DNA from: Cohaesibacter gelatinilyticus
Lineage (GTDB): Bacteria > Pseudomonadota > Alphaproteobacteria > Rhizobiales > Cohaesibacteraceae
Length of the DNA stretch: 64,000 nt
Assembly (NCBI RefSeq): GCF_900215605.1
Contig: NZ_OBEL01000002.1
Coordinates: forward strand, 124,001 to 188,000
Direction: 5' to 3'
Part shown: piece after piece, positions 1 through 9,318 of the stretch
Layout: every line of letters starts with the position of its first letter
How positions within the stretch are numbered: position 1 is the first letter of the stretch
The notes under the pieces: generated by a model
The model's database searches: none
Told to the model about the DNA's origin: nothing
The model's input: only the letters and a program-made list of their open reading frames with translations
Program-made: the position numbers and the translations under genes

Positions 1-1
1 C

Positions 2-1978
2 GTAGGCATCGATCATGCCATCAAGGGTGTTGGTCATGTTGTCATGTGGGCCAACCTCCTGCTCATCGGTGCCATTGTAACCCAGGTCACCTGTCGCTAT
101 CTGTTCAATCTGAACTTTCCAAAACTTGATGAGCTCCAGTGGCACTTCTATGGTCTGGTGACCATGGTCGGCATCTCCTATGCCCTTGTCACCGACAGCC
201 ATGTGCGCGTCGACTTGCTGCATATCCAGCTCAGCCAGCGCGCCCAGCGTATCATCGAGGTCATCGGCATTCTCACCCTGCTCGCTCCTTTCATCTATCT
301 GATGGTGGATCAGGGTTATGACTATTTCGCCGAAAGCCTGCGCGTCAATGAGCGTTCAAACAGCCCCATTGGTCTTCCCGCCCGCTGGGCTTTCAAAGCC
401 ATCATCCCGATCAGCTTCGTGTTGCTGGGCCTCGCCGCTCTTGCCCGCCTGATCCATGATGCCCACGCCCTGTTCGTCGATGCGCCCGAAGAACGCAAAG
501 GCTCCGATCTGCGCCTCATCGTCTGGGCTCTGCTCGGCTTTGCCGTCGTGGCCGTCGCACTGACCTTCCTCGTGCATACCACCGAGGAAAAGCTCGTCAT
601 CGCCATGTTCCTGACCTTCGTGGCCCTGCTCTTCACTGGCTTCCCGGTTGCCTGGACGCTGGCCGGTGTCGGCGTTGCCTTCTGTGGTCTGGCCTATCTG
701 TTCGACAATGGCATGATGAACTGGACCGGTCTGGAAGAGACCCTGACCGGCCTTGATTATCTCAGCCTTGGCGCTGTGGTGAACCGCGTCTATGCCACCA
801 TGTCCAATGCGGTGCTGGTCGCGCTTCCCATGTTCATCTTCATGGGCCTGATGCTGGATGAATCCGGTGTGGCAGAGCGCCTGATGAGCTCCATGCAGCG
901 TCTGTTTGGCACCGTACGCGGTGGTCTTGCCATCACAGTGACCATGATCGGCATCATTCTGGCGGCCTCTACCGGCATCATTGGCGCTTCTGTTGTGCTA
1001 CTCGGCGTGCTGTCTTTGCCATCCATGATGCAGCAGAAATATTCGCCAACGCTGGCTGCTGGTGTGGTCTCGGCCTCCGGTACGCTTGGCATTCTTATTC
1101 CGCCATCCATCATGCTGGTCATCATGGCCGACCAGATGGCCCTGTCCGTGGGCGATCTGTTCATGGCTGCGGTCTTCCCCGGCGTGCTGATTGGTGTGCT
1201 TTACCTCAGCTATATCTTCATCCTGTCGCTGGTAAAGCGTGACGTGGCTCCTGTGCCAGAGGGCGCAACCCGCCCGGATTGGGCCGCCGTCAAGGATGTT
1301 GCCATTGCCGTCTTGCCAACCCTTGGCCTGATCCTGGCCGTGCTTGGCTCCATCTTTGCGGGCATCACCACCCCGACCGAGGCTTCCGGCATCGGCGCGA
1401 TTGGTGCAACCCTGCTGGCTCTTGGCTATCGCCGCCTGACCATTCGCAAGCTGGTGAATGTGCTGAAATCCACCTTCAACACCACCGCCTATATCTTCGC
1501 CATCTTCCTTGGCGCGACCATCTTCTCCTATGTTCTGCGTGAGCTGGGTGGCGATGCGCTGATTGAAGAGATGATTGCAGGGGCAGGCTTCGGTGCCACA
1601 GGTACGGTTCTCATCATCCTCTTCATCGTCTTCCTGCTTGGCTTCGTGCTGGATTGGATCGAGATCACTCTGATCGTGCTGCCGCTGATGCGCCCGATCG
1701 TCAATGGTCTGGGTCTGGATATTCCTGGCTTTGGCGTGGTCGATGAGCCTGCCCTGATCTGGTTCGTCATTCTGGTGGCAGTGACGTTGCAAACGTCCTT
1801 CTTAACGCCGCCGGTGGGCTTTGCGCTCTTTTACTTAAAAGGGGTCTGTCCGCCAGAGATCAAGCTGACCGACATCTATAAAGGCATCATCCCGTTCGTG
1901 ATCCTGCAGTTGCTCGGCCTTGCCTTTGTCTTCCTCTGGCCGGAACTCGCCACCTGGTTACCGTCCGTCGCCTATTAA
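2..1978 (+). CDS. TRAP transporter, fused DctQ-DctM membrane subunits (5' end outside window)
   Basis: The frame is already open at base 2, so the start codon lies upstream; the first visible ATG at 44 is internal. The visible protein has about 658 residues. Roughly the first 180 form a DctQ-like small subunit (four hydrophobic segments, with LDELQW and the VRVDLL stretch typical of the family). The rest is a DctM-like large subunit with about twelve membrane segments, beginning near FTGFPVAWTLAG. TRAP permeases use an ion gradient and a separate periplasmic binding protein, which must be encoded upstream or elsewhere. The lldD gene starts 22 bp downstream, followed by dld, so lactate or another 2-hydroxy acid is the likely substrate (inference from context). 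Naturally fused QM proteins are a known TRAP variant. Confidence 0.93.
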   Translation, partial: VGIDHAIKGVGHVVMWANLLLIGAIVTQVTCRYLFNLNFPKLDELQWHFYGLVTMVGISYALVTDSHVRVDLLHIQLSQRAQRIIEVIGILTLLAPFIYLMVDQGYDYFAESLRVNERSNSPIGLPARWAFKAIIPISFVLLGLAALARLIHDAHALFVDAPEERKGSDLRLIVWALLGFAVVAVALTFLVHTTEEKLVIAMFLTFVALLFTGFPVAWTLAGVGVAFCGLAYLFDNGMMNWTGLEETLTGLDYLSLGAVVNRVYATMSNAVLVALPMFIFMGLMLDESGVAERLMSSMQRLFGTVRGGLAITVTMIGIILAASTGIIGASVVLLGVLSLPSMMQQKYSPTLAAGVVSASGTLGILIPPSIMLVIMADQMALSVGDLFMAAVFPGVLIGVLYLSYIFILSLVKRDVAPVPEGATRPDWAAVKDVAIAVLPTLGLILAVLGSIFAGITTPTEASGIGAIGATLLALGYRRLTIRKLVNVLKSTFNTTAYIFAIFLGATIFSYVLRELGGDALIEEMIAGAGFGATGTVLIILFIVFLLGFVLDWIEITLIVLPLMRPIVNGLGLDIPGFGVVDEPALIWFVILVAVTLQTSFLTPPVGFALFYLKGVCPPEIKLTDIYKGIIPFVILQLLGLAFVFLWPELATWLPSVAY

Positions 1979-2000
1979 CTGCCAACAAAGGAGTGAAACC

Positions 2001-3152
2001 ATGCGTCTCAGTCAATGCCATAACTTTCACGACTTCCGGCAACTGGCCAAGCGACGGCTGCCGGGCCCCATCTTCAACTATATCGATGGCGGAGCCGATG
2101 ACGAGACAACCCTTCGTCAGAACACCAGCTCGTTCGATCATTGCGATCTGCTGCCATCTGTTCTGACCGGCGTGTCTGACGTCGATATGTCCGTCACCGT
2201 GATGGGCCAGAAGCTGGATATGCCGGTCTATTGCTCGCCAACTGCGCTGCAACGGCTCTTCCATCACAAGGGCGAGCGCGCCGTAGCTGCGGCGGCCGAG
2301 AAATATGGCACCATGTTTGGCGTCTCTTCCCTTGGCACCGTGTCACTGGAAGAGCTGCGGCAGAAGCACAAGAACCCGCAGGTCTATCAATTCTATTTCC
2401 ATAAGGACCGGGGCCTGAATGCGGCCATGATGCAACGCGCCAAGGAAGCGGGCGTCGAGGTGATGATGCTGACCGTAGACAGCATCACCGGCGGCAACCG
2501 CGAGCGCGACCTGCGCACCGGTTTTTCCATTCCCTTCCGTCTGACCCTGGAAGGATTGATCCAGTTTGCCATCAAACCCATGTGGGGCATCAATTATGTC
2601 ACCCATGAACGGTTCCGCCTGCCACAACTGGAAGAGCATGTGGACATGGGTGGCGGTGCCAGCTCCATTGGTGGTTACTTCACCGAAATGCTGGATCCGT
2701 CCATGAATTGGGACGATGTGGCCGAGATGGTGCGCGACTGGGATGGCCAATTCTGCCTGAAAGGCATCATGACTGTCGAAGATGCACGCCGCGCAGCGGA
2801 GATTGGCTGCACCGGCATTGTTCTTTCAAACCATGGGGGCCGACAGCTGGATGGCTCCCGCACGCCATTTGACCAACTATCCGAGATCGTCGACGCAGTT
2901 GGGGACCGACTGGACGTTATGATGGATAGTGGTATTCAGCGCGGCACCCATGTGTTGAAGGCGCTCTCACTGGGAGCCAAGGCCGTCGGTATTGGTCGCG
3001 GCTATCTCTACCCACTGGCCGCGGCGGGTCAGCCTGGTGTAGAGCGTGCCCTCGGTTTGATGCGCGCAGAGATTGAACGTGATATGAAGCTGATGGGCGT
3101 GACCAGCGTCGATCAGTTGAGCCGGGACAGCGTCCGGTTTCGCGGTCAATAA
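2001..3152 (+). CDS. lldD: FMN-dependent L-lactate dehydrogenase / alpha-hydroxy-acid oxidase
   Basis: Oxidises L-lactate (or a related 2-hydroxy acid) to the keto acid, passing electrons to the quinone pool at the inner membrane. The 383-residue protein covers the whole FMN-dependent TIM barrel: N-terminal FNYIDGGADDE, the catalytic-His motif SNHGGRQLDG near residue 277, and the phosphate-binding MDSGIQRG and GIGRGYLY near the C-terminus. Length is close to E. coli LldD. The start is ATG 2001, chosen because AAAGGAG lies just before it; an in-frame upstream start at 1920 would overlap the transporter gene. It sits 22 bp after the TRAP permease and 43 bp before dld, so the three are probably co-transcribed. 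Glycolate or mandelate as substrate cannot be excluded. Confidence 0.9.
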   Translation: MRLSQCHNFHDFRQLAKRRLPGPIFNYIDGGADDETTLRQNTSSFDHCDLLPSVLTGVSDVDMSVTVMGQKLDMPVYCSPTALQRLFHHKGERAVAAAAEKYGTMFGVSSLGTVSLEELRQKHKNPQVYQFYFHKDRGLNAAMMQRAKEAGVEVMMLTVDSITGGNRERDLRTGFSIPFRLTLEGLIQFAIKPMWGINYVTHERFRLPQLEEHVDMGGGASSIGGYFTEMLDPSMNWDDVAEMVRDWDGQFCLKGIMTVEDARRAAEIGCTGIVLSNHGGRQLDGSRTPFDQLSEIVDAVGDRLDVMMDSGIQRGTHVLKALSLGAKAVGIGRGYLYPLAAAGQPGVERALGLMRAEIERDMKLMGVTSVDQLSRDSVRFRGQ

Positions 3153-3195
3153 GTCAGCCAGTCATAAGTCTGTTTGTCAGTAAGGGAGAAGTGGT

Positions 3196-4878
3196 GTGAG
3201 CCATCAGGATGTGATCAAGACCTTTCGCTCCATTGTCGGAAAATCCCATGTGCTGACCGGTGACCGGCAGACAGAGCCATTTCGCAAGGGCTTTCGGTCT
3301 GGCGAGGGCGAGGTGCTGGCCGTGGTCCAGCCCGGCACGCTGCTGGAACAATGGCAAATCCTGAAAACCTGCGTAGCCAATGACCTCATCGTCATCATGC
3401 AGGCCGCCAATACTGGCCTCACCGAAGGTTCCACCCCCAAAGGCACCTATGACCGCGAGGTCGTGCTGATCAACACCCGTCGCATGGACGGCCTGCAAAC
3501 GCTGGATGGCGGCAAACAGGTGATCAGCTTCCCCGGTGCCACCCTCTTTGCACTGGAAAAGCTGTTGGCCCCATTGGGGCGCGAGCCTCATTCCGTCATC
3601 GGCTCGTCCTGCATCGGCGCCTCCATCATTGGCGGCGTCTGCAACAATTCCGGCGGCTCACTGGTCGAACGCGGCCCGTCTTATACCGAGCTTTCCCTCT
3701 TTGCCCGCATATCTGAGGACGGCCAGCTGGAGCTTGTCAATCATCTGGGCATTGAACTGGGCACCACGCCGGAAGAGATCCTCTCTCGCCTGCAACAGGG
3801 CAATTATTCAGATCGCGATATGGAAGCTTCCAATCGCAAGGCGTCCGATACCGATTATGAAGCCCGCGTGCGCGATGTGGATGCCGACAGCCCGGCCCGC
3901 TTCAATGCCGACAAGCGCCGCCTTTATGAATCTGCCGGATGCGCTGGCAAGCTCGCCGTCTTTGCGGTGCGTCTGGATACCTATCCCAAGAATAAAAACG
4001 AGCAGGTCTTCTATATCGGCACCAATGAGCCATCGGACCTGACCGAACTGCGCCGCCATATCCTTAGCCAATTCGAGACCCTGCCCGTCTCTGCCGAATA
4101 TATGCATCAGGAATGCTATGACCTGACCGAGAAATACGGCAAGGACACAGTGGTGATGATCGACAAGCTCGGCACCGATCGCCTGCCCACCTTCTTTGCC
4201 CTCAAGGGCAAGGTTGATGCCTATATGAAGAAGATCCCGCCCCTGTCCAATCTGACAGACCGGGTGATGCAGATCGCAGCTGGCGTCTGGCCGACCATTC
4301 TGCCCAAGCGCATGCGCGATTTCCGCAAACACTACACGCACCATCTGATCCTGAAGGCCCGCGATGAAGGCATTGAGGAAGCACAATCCTATTTCGACAG
4401 CTTCTTTGCCGACAAAGAGGGCGATTTCTTCGCCTGCGATGCCCGCGAGGGCAAGATTGCGGGCCTGCATCGCTTCGCCGCCGCCGGTGCCGCCGTGCGC
4501 TATATGAATATCCACGAGCAGAAGGTCGAAGGCATTCTGGCCCTCGATATCGCGCTGAAACGCAATGACCGTGACTGGCTGGAACAGCTACCAATTGAGC
4601 TCAATGATCAACTGGTCAGCCGCCTCTATTACGGCCACTTCCTCTGCCATGTCCTGCATCAGGATTACATCGTCAAAAAGGGCGTGGACCTGACCGAGCT
4701 GAAAGCCAAGATGCTGGAGATCCTAGACCAGCGCGGCGCAGAATATCCAGCCGAACATAATGTAGGCCACCTCTATTGCGCCAAACCGGACCTGGCCAAT
4801 TTCTACAAAGACATAGACCCCACCAATTCCCTCAATCCGGGCCTGGGCAAAATGTCAAAGAAGAAGTTTTATGGGTAG
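3196..4878 (+). CDS. dld: Quinone-dependent D-lactate dehydrogenase
   Basis: FAD enzyme that oxidises D-lactate to pyruvate at the cytoplasmic face of the membrane. The 560-residue length matches the Dld family. The N-terminal PCMH-type FAD-binding domain shows ANTGLTEGSTP (about residues 75-85) and GGVCNNSGGS (about 150-160). The C-terminal half is the Dld-specific lactate and membrane-binding region, ending with the family-typical DPTNSLNPG. The start is GTG 3196, with GGGAGA about 8 nt upstream. Together with lldD and the TRAP permease this allows uptake and oxidation of both lactate isomers. The gene converges with the KAP gene, leaving only 7 bp between the two stop codons. Confidence 0.93.
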   Translation: MSHQDVIKTFRSIVGKSHVLTGDRQTEPFRKGFRSGEGEVLAVVQPGTLLEQWQILKTCVANDLIVIMQAANTGLTEGSTPKGTYDREVVLINTRRMDGLQTLDGGKQVISFPGATLFALEKLLAPLGREPHSVIGSSCIGASIIGGVCNNSGGSLVERGPSYTELSLFARISEDGQLELVNHLGIELGTTPEEILSRLQQGNYSDRDMEASNRKASDTDYEARVRDVDADSPARFNADKRRLYESAGCAGKLAVFAVRLDTYPKNKNEQVFYIGTNEPSDLTELRRHILSQFETLPVSAEYMHQECYDLTEKYGKDTVVMIDKLGTDRLPTFFALKGKVDAYMKKIPPLSNLTDRVMQIAAGVWPTILPKRMRDFRKHYTHHLILKARDEGIEEAQSYFDSFFADKEGDFFACDAREGKIAGLHRFAAAGAAVRYMNIHEQKVEGILALDIALKRNDRDWLEQLPIELNDQLVSRLYYGHFLCHVLHQDYIVKKGVDLTELKAKMLEILDQRGAEYPAEHNVGHLYCAKPDLANFYKDIDPTNSLNPGLGKMSKKKFYG

Positions 4879-4885
4879 GGTGGCC

Positions 4886-6274
4886 TTATGCCATTTCATT
4901 CATGTCTTCTTTTTCAGGGACAAGGACTGTAGCCACCGCATCCAGCACCGCTCGATGTGTTGGGATGTAATGGGGAGATAAGAAAACGAAAACCTTTGCC
5001 CAGTCATCATTTTCGTAACCATCAGGCAGTTTATATCGATCATTCGGTAACTCAGCGAGTTCTGGCCCATTATCTCGAAGAATTCTAGTGAGGTCTTCTG
5101 CCAATAGGGCCAACTGAAAAGACGGATTTTCCTGAGAAACATCACCTCTATTTAGCAATTTTCTTCCTTCCTCCGGTGTCAGAAAGCTCCGAGGTAGAAA
5201 CCCCATATGGATCCCATCTCCTACAACATCGCTAAACGCGAGAAAAACAAGAAGGGGAGCATCCAATGGGCGATCCGCATGGCAGCGCAACGCCACTTCT
5301 ACCTTTAGCAAAATGCGTTTTACTTTCCTCATTGATAGGCCAGTATGTACGGCAAGTTCTCCAGCAAGCTCAGCTGCTCGCTCCACTGAGAACTCTTTGT
5401 CCTCTCCAAATGGAATAGCCAACGGCAAGCCCGTTGCCATTGAATATACTGCATTTTTAAAGGCATCCTCCTTTGGACCCAATCCAAGACGAATATCGAC
5501 AAATTTATCGAGATATTTCTCATCATTCTGAGCATCACCAAAGCGATGTTTTGCCAATGCTTCCAAATAATCTGCATTGACCATAAGACAGAAAACAAAA
5601 GGCGAGTCTCGAAAAATCAAATTCATTGCTTCAAGGAAGGAAATTGCATAGTCAGGATGGCATCGATCCAATTCATCAACGATCACAACAACTCGCTCAT
5701 TCTCGGCTTCCTCGATCAATGCGGAATGAAGTACCTCCAACTGCTGCGGTAGTTCCTTTTTTCGTACATTCTCCGCTGCCAATTGCGCAGATATCAGAGC
5801 GCCTGCTGCATTAGACATGCCATCACCAAGGTCTTTGATAACATTGTCCAATGCATCAAACTCGTCCAAAGCGTCTTGCGCTTTGTCAGTCGCCGCATCA
5901 ATAAGTTCGTCCGCACCACTTTTCAAAACAGCTTTAAGTGCCACTCGCCCACCGACTGCCAAGAGTTTTTTCGTAGCGGACATAACTTCTTGCAGTTTCT
6001 CAGGATCTTCTTTTGGAAGAATTTCAACCAGAGCACCCAAGAGCGTCACCACCGGATCACCTGAATGATCAGACTTCAAGACGTCCAACTCAGCAACCAC
6101 TTCACCTAACTGACGCAAATGCTCTGCCCAAGCCGTACGGAAGAAGGTCTTCCCCCTACCAAATCCCGCCTCAATCGAAATTACTTTGGAGGAATTCATC
6201 GACTGGATTAGTTTCGTGAAGGTTTCACCAATCTCTTGATAACCCAGTTTGTCCTCTTTCCACGGATCACTCAT
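4886..6274 (-). CDS. KAP-family P-loop NTPase
   Basis: 462 residues. Walker A is GFGRGKT (residues 37-43) and Walker B is VVVIVDELDRCHPDY near residue 205; the DxLDRC form is diagnostic of KAP NTPases. The all-helical C-terminal part is also typical. I see no clear transmembrane insertion, unlike many KAP proteins. The start is ATG 6274, with GAGG 9 nt upstream; the alternative TTG at 6289 lacks a better ribosome site. The gene is more AT-rich than its neighbours and stands alone between the lactate and copper cassettes, which suggests acquisition by transfer. Family members such as PifA and QatA act in phage or plasmid defence, but no partner gene is present here, so the function is unknown. 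Confidence 0.85.
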   Translation of the reverse strand: MSDPWKEDKLGYQEIGETFTKLIQSMNSSKVISIEAGFGRGKTFFRTAWAEHLRQLGEVVAELDVLKSDHSGDPVVTLLGALVEILPKEDPEKLQEVMSATKKLLAVGGRVALKAVLKSGADELIDAATDKAQDALDEFDALDNVIKDLGDGMSNAAGALISAQLAAENVRKKELPQQLEVLHSALIEEAENERVVVIVDELDRCHPDYAISFLEAMNLIFRDSPFVFCLMVNADYLEALAKHRFGDAQNDEKYLDKFVDIRLGLGPKEDAFKNAVYSMATGLPLAIPFGEDKEFSVERAAELAGELAVHTGLSMRKVKRILLKVEVALRCHADRPLDAPLLVFLAFSDVVGDGIHMGFLPRSFLTPEEGRKLLNRGDVSQENPSFQLALLAEDLTRILRDNGPELAELPNDRYKLPDGYENDDWAKVFVFLSPHYIPTHRAVLDAVATVLVPEKEDMNEMA

Positions 6275-6357
6275 AAGCCAGTGCCTCAAAGCTCTTTTTA
6301 TTAGAAATATTCTTCAGCACCACCTTTACACGAGTCGACAATACTGAGAAAGAACGA

Positions 6358-6388
6358 CAAACCGCCTCAGCCATGGCAAGGCGGTTTT
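6358..6388. terminator. Hairpin between KAP gene and multicopper oxidase gene
   Basis: AACCGCCT and AGGCGGTT form a stem with a loop of about 11 nt, just after the stop of the minus-strand multicopper oxidase gene. The T run is better on the plus strand (TTTTATT) than on the minus strand, so as a minus-strand terminator it is imperfect. Confidence 0.5.
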
Positions 6389-6403
6389 ATTCGCACCTCG
6401 TTG

Positions 6404-7879
6404 TTAGCTCACAGTGAACTGACCCATCATGCCAGCATCTTCATGTTCCAGAATATGGCAGTGATACATGAAGGGGTGCTCTTTGCTGGCCGGATGGTCA
6501 AAGCGAATAAGAAGCTCCACTTCGTCGCCCACCAGCACCGTATCCTTGAAGCCCAGATTATGAGGTCTTGGCAGGCTTTGCCCCTCGGACAGAACCTGAA
6601 AGACCGCGCCGTGAACATGGAAGGGATGGGCCAGCATATGGCTGCCCACACGCCAGATCTCGGTGGAGCCAAGGGCAACGTCCACATCGATCCGGCCCAT
6701 ATCAAAGCGCTGATTGTTGATAGAAAAACCTTCCGTTCCTCCCATCAGATCCATGATGAAGGTGCGGGTCTTTACCACATCTCCCCGACGCAAATTGAAG
6801 GCCGGAGCATCCAGTTTGTCGGCAAATTTGGTGATGCGTGGTCTTACACGCTCATCCACCACGAAGGGCAGAATATCGATGCTGCGATCAAAGACAGCAT
6901 CAACCATTCCCCGCATACGCCCCATCATGTTGCCCATCATGCCGCCGGGCCCTTGGTTCGGGTCAGCATCGCTTTTCAGCAAGGCTGGCTTGCCCGAGGA
7001 GAAATCGACCAAGATTTCCGCCCGCTCCCCCGGCGATAGCGGCAACTTGGTCATCATCAGCGGATTTTCCAGATAGCCACTGTCTGTCGCAATCAGTTGA
7101 AAAGCGCGCTCATCTTCAAAATGCAGCGCATAAATGCGGGCATTGGAGCCATTGATCAGGCGCAGCCGGACTATGCTCTTCGGCGCCACCGCCACCGACC
7201 CATATTGGCCATTGACCAGCATCGCATTGCCGGTAAAGCCATGCATATAGTCGGGCATGGCAGGCTGATAGGAGACAAAGCCCTGATCATCCATACGCCG
7301 GTCTTGCAGCACCAGCGTCAGATCATCCACGCCATAATCGCTGGGCAGGCCACGTTCATCATCGCGGCCATCACTGATCTGCAAGATGCCTGCAAGCCCC
7401 TTATGCACATCATGGCCCGTGCGCTCATGAATATGGGTGTGATACCACAGTGTCGCCGGTGGCTGATCCACCTGCATCTTTGGGGCCCATTCTTCCCCCT
7501 TGGCAATGGGCAAATGCGGCCCGCCATCATGCGCACCGGGAATGAGCAACCCATGCCAATGCACGCTGATGGGCGTCGGAATCTGGTTCTCAATGATTGG
7601 ATTGAAGTCACCTTTGCTGACCCGCAAAGTCGGCCCAAGATAGGGCTGATTGAAGCCAAAGGTGGCATTGGCCGCCTGCTCTTTGAAGACGCTGCTACCC
7701 TTTTGCGCCACCAGTTTGGCCGTTCGGCTCTCTGTCGCGTCCAGCAGTTTCGGCATAGTCAGCCGTGGCATCTTGCCGATATTGGCATAGGCGAAATTAT
7801 CAACCCGGTTCCAGGCATAAAGCCCCGCAAGCCCTGCTCCGATTGCAGCAGTGCCGCCCAAGAATTGTCGTCTGTTCAT
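6404..7879 (-). CDS. Tat-exported multicopper oxidase (CueO/laccase-like)
   Basis: 491 residues. The N-terminus is a twin-arginine signal (NRRQFLGGTAA), implying folded export to the periplasm. All four copper-ligand motifs are visible: HWHGLL (about 110), WYHTHIHERTG (about 155), HPFHVHG (about 430) and HCHILEHEDAGMM (about 470). These supply the type 1 and the type 2/3 trinuclear copper sites. A Met-rich stretch (GGMMGNMMGRMRGM) near residue 315 resembles the Met-rich segment of CueO that binds Cu(I). The likely role is oxidation of Cu(I) or phenolic substrates in copper tolerance. It overlaps the upstream cytochrome gene by 4 bp (ATGA), so it is the last gene of a four-gene operon read leftward from 9189. 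Confidence 0.93.
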   Translation of the reverse strand: MNRRQFLGGTAAIGAGLAGLYAWNRVDNFAYANIGKMPRLTMPKLLDATESRTAKLVAQKGSSVFKEQAANATFGFNQPYLGPTLRVSKGDFNPIIENQIPTPISVHWHGLLIPGAHDGGPHLPIAKGEEWAPKMQVDQPPATLWYHTHIHERTGHDVHKGLAGILQISDGRDDERGLPSDYGVDDLTLVLQDRRMDDQGFVSYQPAMPDYMHGFTGNAMLVNGQYGSVAVAPKSIVRLRLINGSNARIYALHFEDERAFQLIATDSGYLENPLMMTKLPLSPGERAEILVDFSSGKPALLKSDADPNQGPGGMMGNMMGRMRGMVDAVFDRSIDILPFVVDERVRPRITKFADKLDAPAFNLRRGDVVKTRTFIMDLMGGTEGFSINNQRFDMGRIDVDVALGSTEIWRVGSHMLAHPFHVHGAVFQVLSEGQSLPRPHNLGFKDTVLVGDEVELLIRFDHPASKEHPFMYHCHILEHEDAGMMGQFTVS

Positions 7880-8373
7880 CCCTTTTTCCTCTGCGCTGCA
7901 ATGGCATTTCGCTGGTCGTGCATCTCGCGAATATCCTTGGGCCAGGTGCTCTTGATGTAGGAAAGAACGGCGATGATCTCGTCATCCGACAATATGTCCT
8001 CATAGGCAGGCATATTGGATTTGTGATCTTTCAGATTGGCATATTTGACCACGCCCAGCTTGGTCAGGCCGAACAAAGCCTCATCGGGGTGGTGCCAGGT
8101 ATGGCCGCTTTTGTCATGGGGCGGTGCAGGCAGATAGCCATCAGCATCTGGCGAGCGCCAATTGGGCTGACCTTCCAGATTGTCACCATGGCAAGAGGCG
8201 CAATTGGCGGCATAGATTTCCTTGCCTTGCGCCACAATGCTTGCATTGTCGGGCTGGAACAAAGCCCCGGCTTTGTCTGGCTTGGAGAAATAGACAGCAG
8301 AGACAACCGCCCCTGCAAGCGCGATCAGACCCAAGGCCGCAAAGCCAGTCTGGGAAAATGAACGTTTCATCAT
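7876..8373 (-). CDS. Membrane-anchored class I cytochrome c
   Basis: 165 residues with an N-terminal hydrophobic anchor (about 12-30), one haem site CASCH (residues 58-62), and a likely axial Met in SNMPAY before a C-terminal helix. Start is ATG 8373 or the adjacent ATG 8370; both follow AGGA. Its 4-bp overlap with the multicopper oxidase gene indicates translational coupling. The probable role is to carry electrons between the oxidase and the respiratory chain or the second cytochrome (inference from operon position). The charged C-terminal tail after the last helix is not part of the haem domain. Confidence 0.88.
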   Translation of the reverse strand: MMKRSFSQTGFAALGLIALAGAVVSAVYFSKPDKAGALFQPDNASIVAQGKEIYAANCASCHGDNLEGQPNWRSPDADGYLPAPPHDKSGHTWHHPDEALFGLTKLGVVKYANLKDHKSNMPAYEDILSDDEIIAVLSYIKSTWPKDIREMHDQRNAIAAQRKKG

Positions 8374-8409
8374 TTAGTCCTGAGAGTTGAATTTATCTTT
8401 GGAATTCAG

Positions 8410-8769
8410 TCACAGGAATCGAGGAGGTGGGGTGTCGGGCACTGCAATCAGCGCGTCCAGATTATGGGGCGCGTCAGGGGCATAGTCATCCCGTTGCAGG
8501 TCCGAAAAAACAGGCAGCTCCGGCAGTAAGGTCGGCATTTGCATGCCACAATGAAGAGAGCGCTCTTCTGCCGAATGCTCACAATCCAGACAATCCATGA
8601 AGCCGCTGGCATCTTGCATCATCTCACCATGAGACATGGCAGATGCGACGGGCATTGGATCGGGATTATGCAGATGATTGAGATTGCCTCCAGCCAGGGC
8701 GAGCGAGATCATGCCAAGGGAAATCAGCACAAATCCAACGGTCCTGAACTTTGAGACAAAGAATTTCAT
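8410..8769 (-). CDS. Small secreted protein rich in Met, His and Cys
   Basis: 119 residues of unrecognised family. Residues 1-26 form a signal peptide (hydrophobic core VGFVLISLGMISLALA). The mature part has scattered metal-ligand residues (HLHN, MSHGEMM, MDCLDCEH, HCGMQMP) and a Pro-rich C-terminus (PDTPPPRFL). It lies 3 bp after the upstream cytochrome stop and 36 bp before the next cytochrome, so it is in the operon. A periplasmic copper-binding or copper-delivery role is inferred from composition and context; no domain was identified. Confidence 0.75.
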   Translation of the reverse strand: MKFFVSKFRTVGFVLISLGMISLALAGGNLNHLHNPDPMPVASAMSHGEMMQDASGFMDCLDCEHSAEERSLHCGMQMPTLLPELPVFSDLQRDDYAPDAPHNLDALIAVPDTPPPRFL

Positions 8770-8772
8770 AGG

Positions 8773-9189
8773 CTAGAAAATTCCGTTCGCTCGTTGCACG
8801 GCACGGATATATTGGGTGATGCGTTTCACTTCCGCATCCGACACCTCTGGCACCGGTGGCATATTGCCAAATGGCCAGTGATGCGCCCTCACGCCTTGTT
8901 TGGCGGCAAGCAGGAACGAGATATCGCCATGATGGCTTGGCTCATAGATTATATGGATCAGTGGCGGTGCCACATCCTTCTGCCCGGCGGCATTCTTGCC
9001 ATGGCATGAGGCGCAATTCTCCTCAAACAAAGCCTTGCCGATTTGCTCTGGCATGGTGAGATCCGGCACTGTGACAGTCACAAGCACTTCACCTTCGCCC
9101 TTTTCATGGTTGGACGCCATGGCAGGCAATCCCCCAATCAGCGCGGAGAGCAGAACAACAAGCAGGGCAATTGGTCCCTGTGGTCTCAT
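8773..9189 (-). CDS. Periplasmic class I cytochrome c
   Basis: 138 residues: signal peptide with cleavage likely after AMA (residue 25), haem site CASCH at 59-63, probable axial Met in GNMPPV, then the usual C-terminal helix. The ATG at 9189 follows a very strong ribosome site (AAAGGAGGA). It is the first gene of the cytochrome / small protein / cytochrome / multicopper oxidase operon. The intergenic region to the divergent regulator gene (9190-9361) should hold the operon promoter. Confidence 0.88.
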   Translation of the reverse strand: MRPQGPIALLVVLLSALIGGLPAMASNHEKGEGEVLVTVTVPDLTMPEQIGKALFEENCASCHGKNAAGQKDVAPPLIHIIYEPSHHGDISFLLAAKQGVRAHHWPFGNMPPVPEVSDAEVKRITQYIRAVQRANGIF

Positions 9190-9318
9190 ATAGATCCTCC
9201 TTTGATCAATGAATGAACAGGCCCAGCCTAAAGCCTCCAGTCACTGGAAGCTCAAGACCGGGAGTGAAGAAAATGGCAATGACCCAGAGATTAGGCACAC
9301 TTGACGAAACTAAAATTA

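Noticed and set aside
998-1792. 264-codon minus-strand ORF opposite the TRAP permease
   Set aside because: Low-complexity His/Gln/Asp-rich composition with no family resemblance. It mirrors the coding strand of a clear transporter gene.
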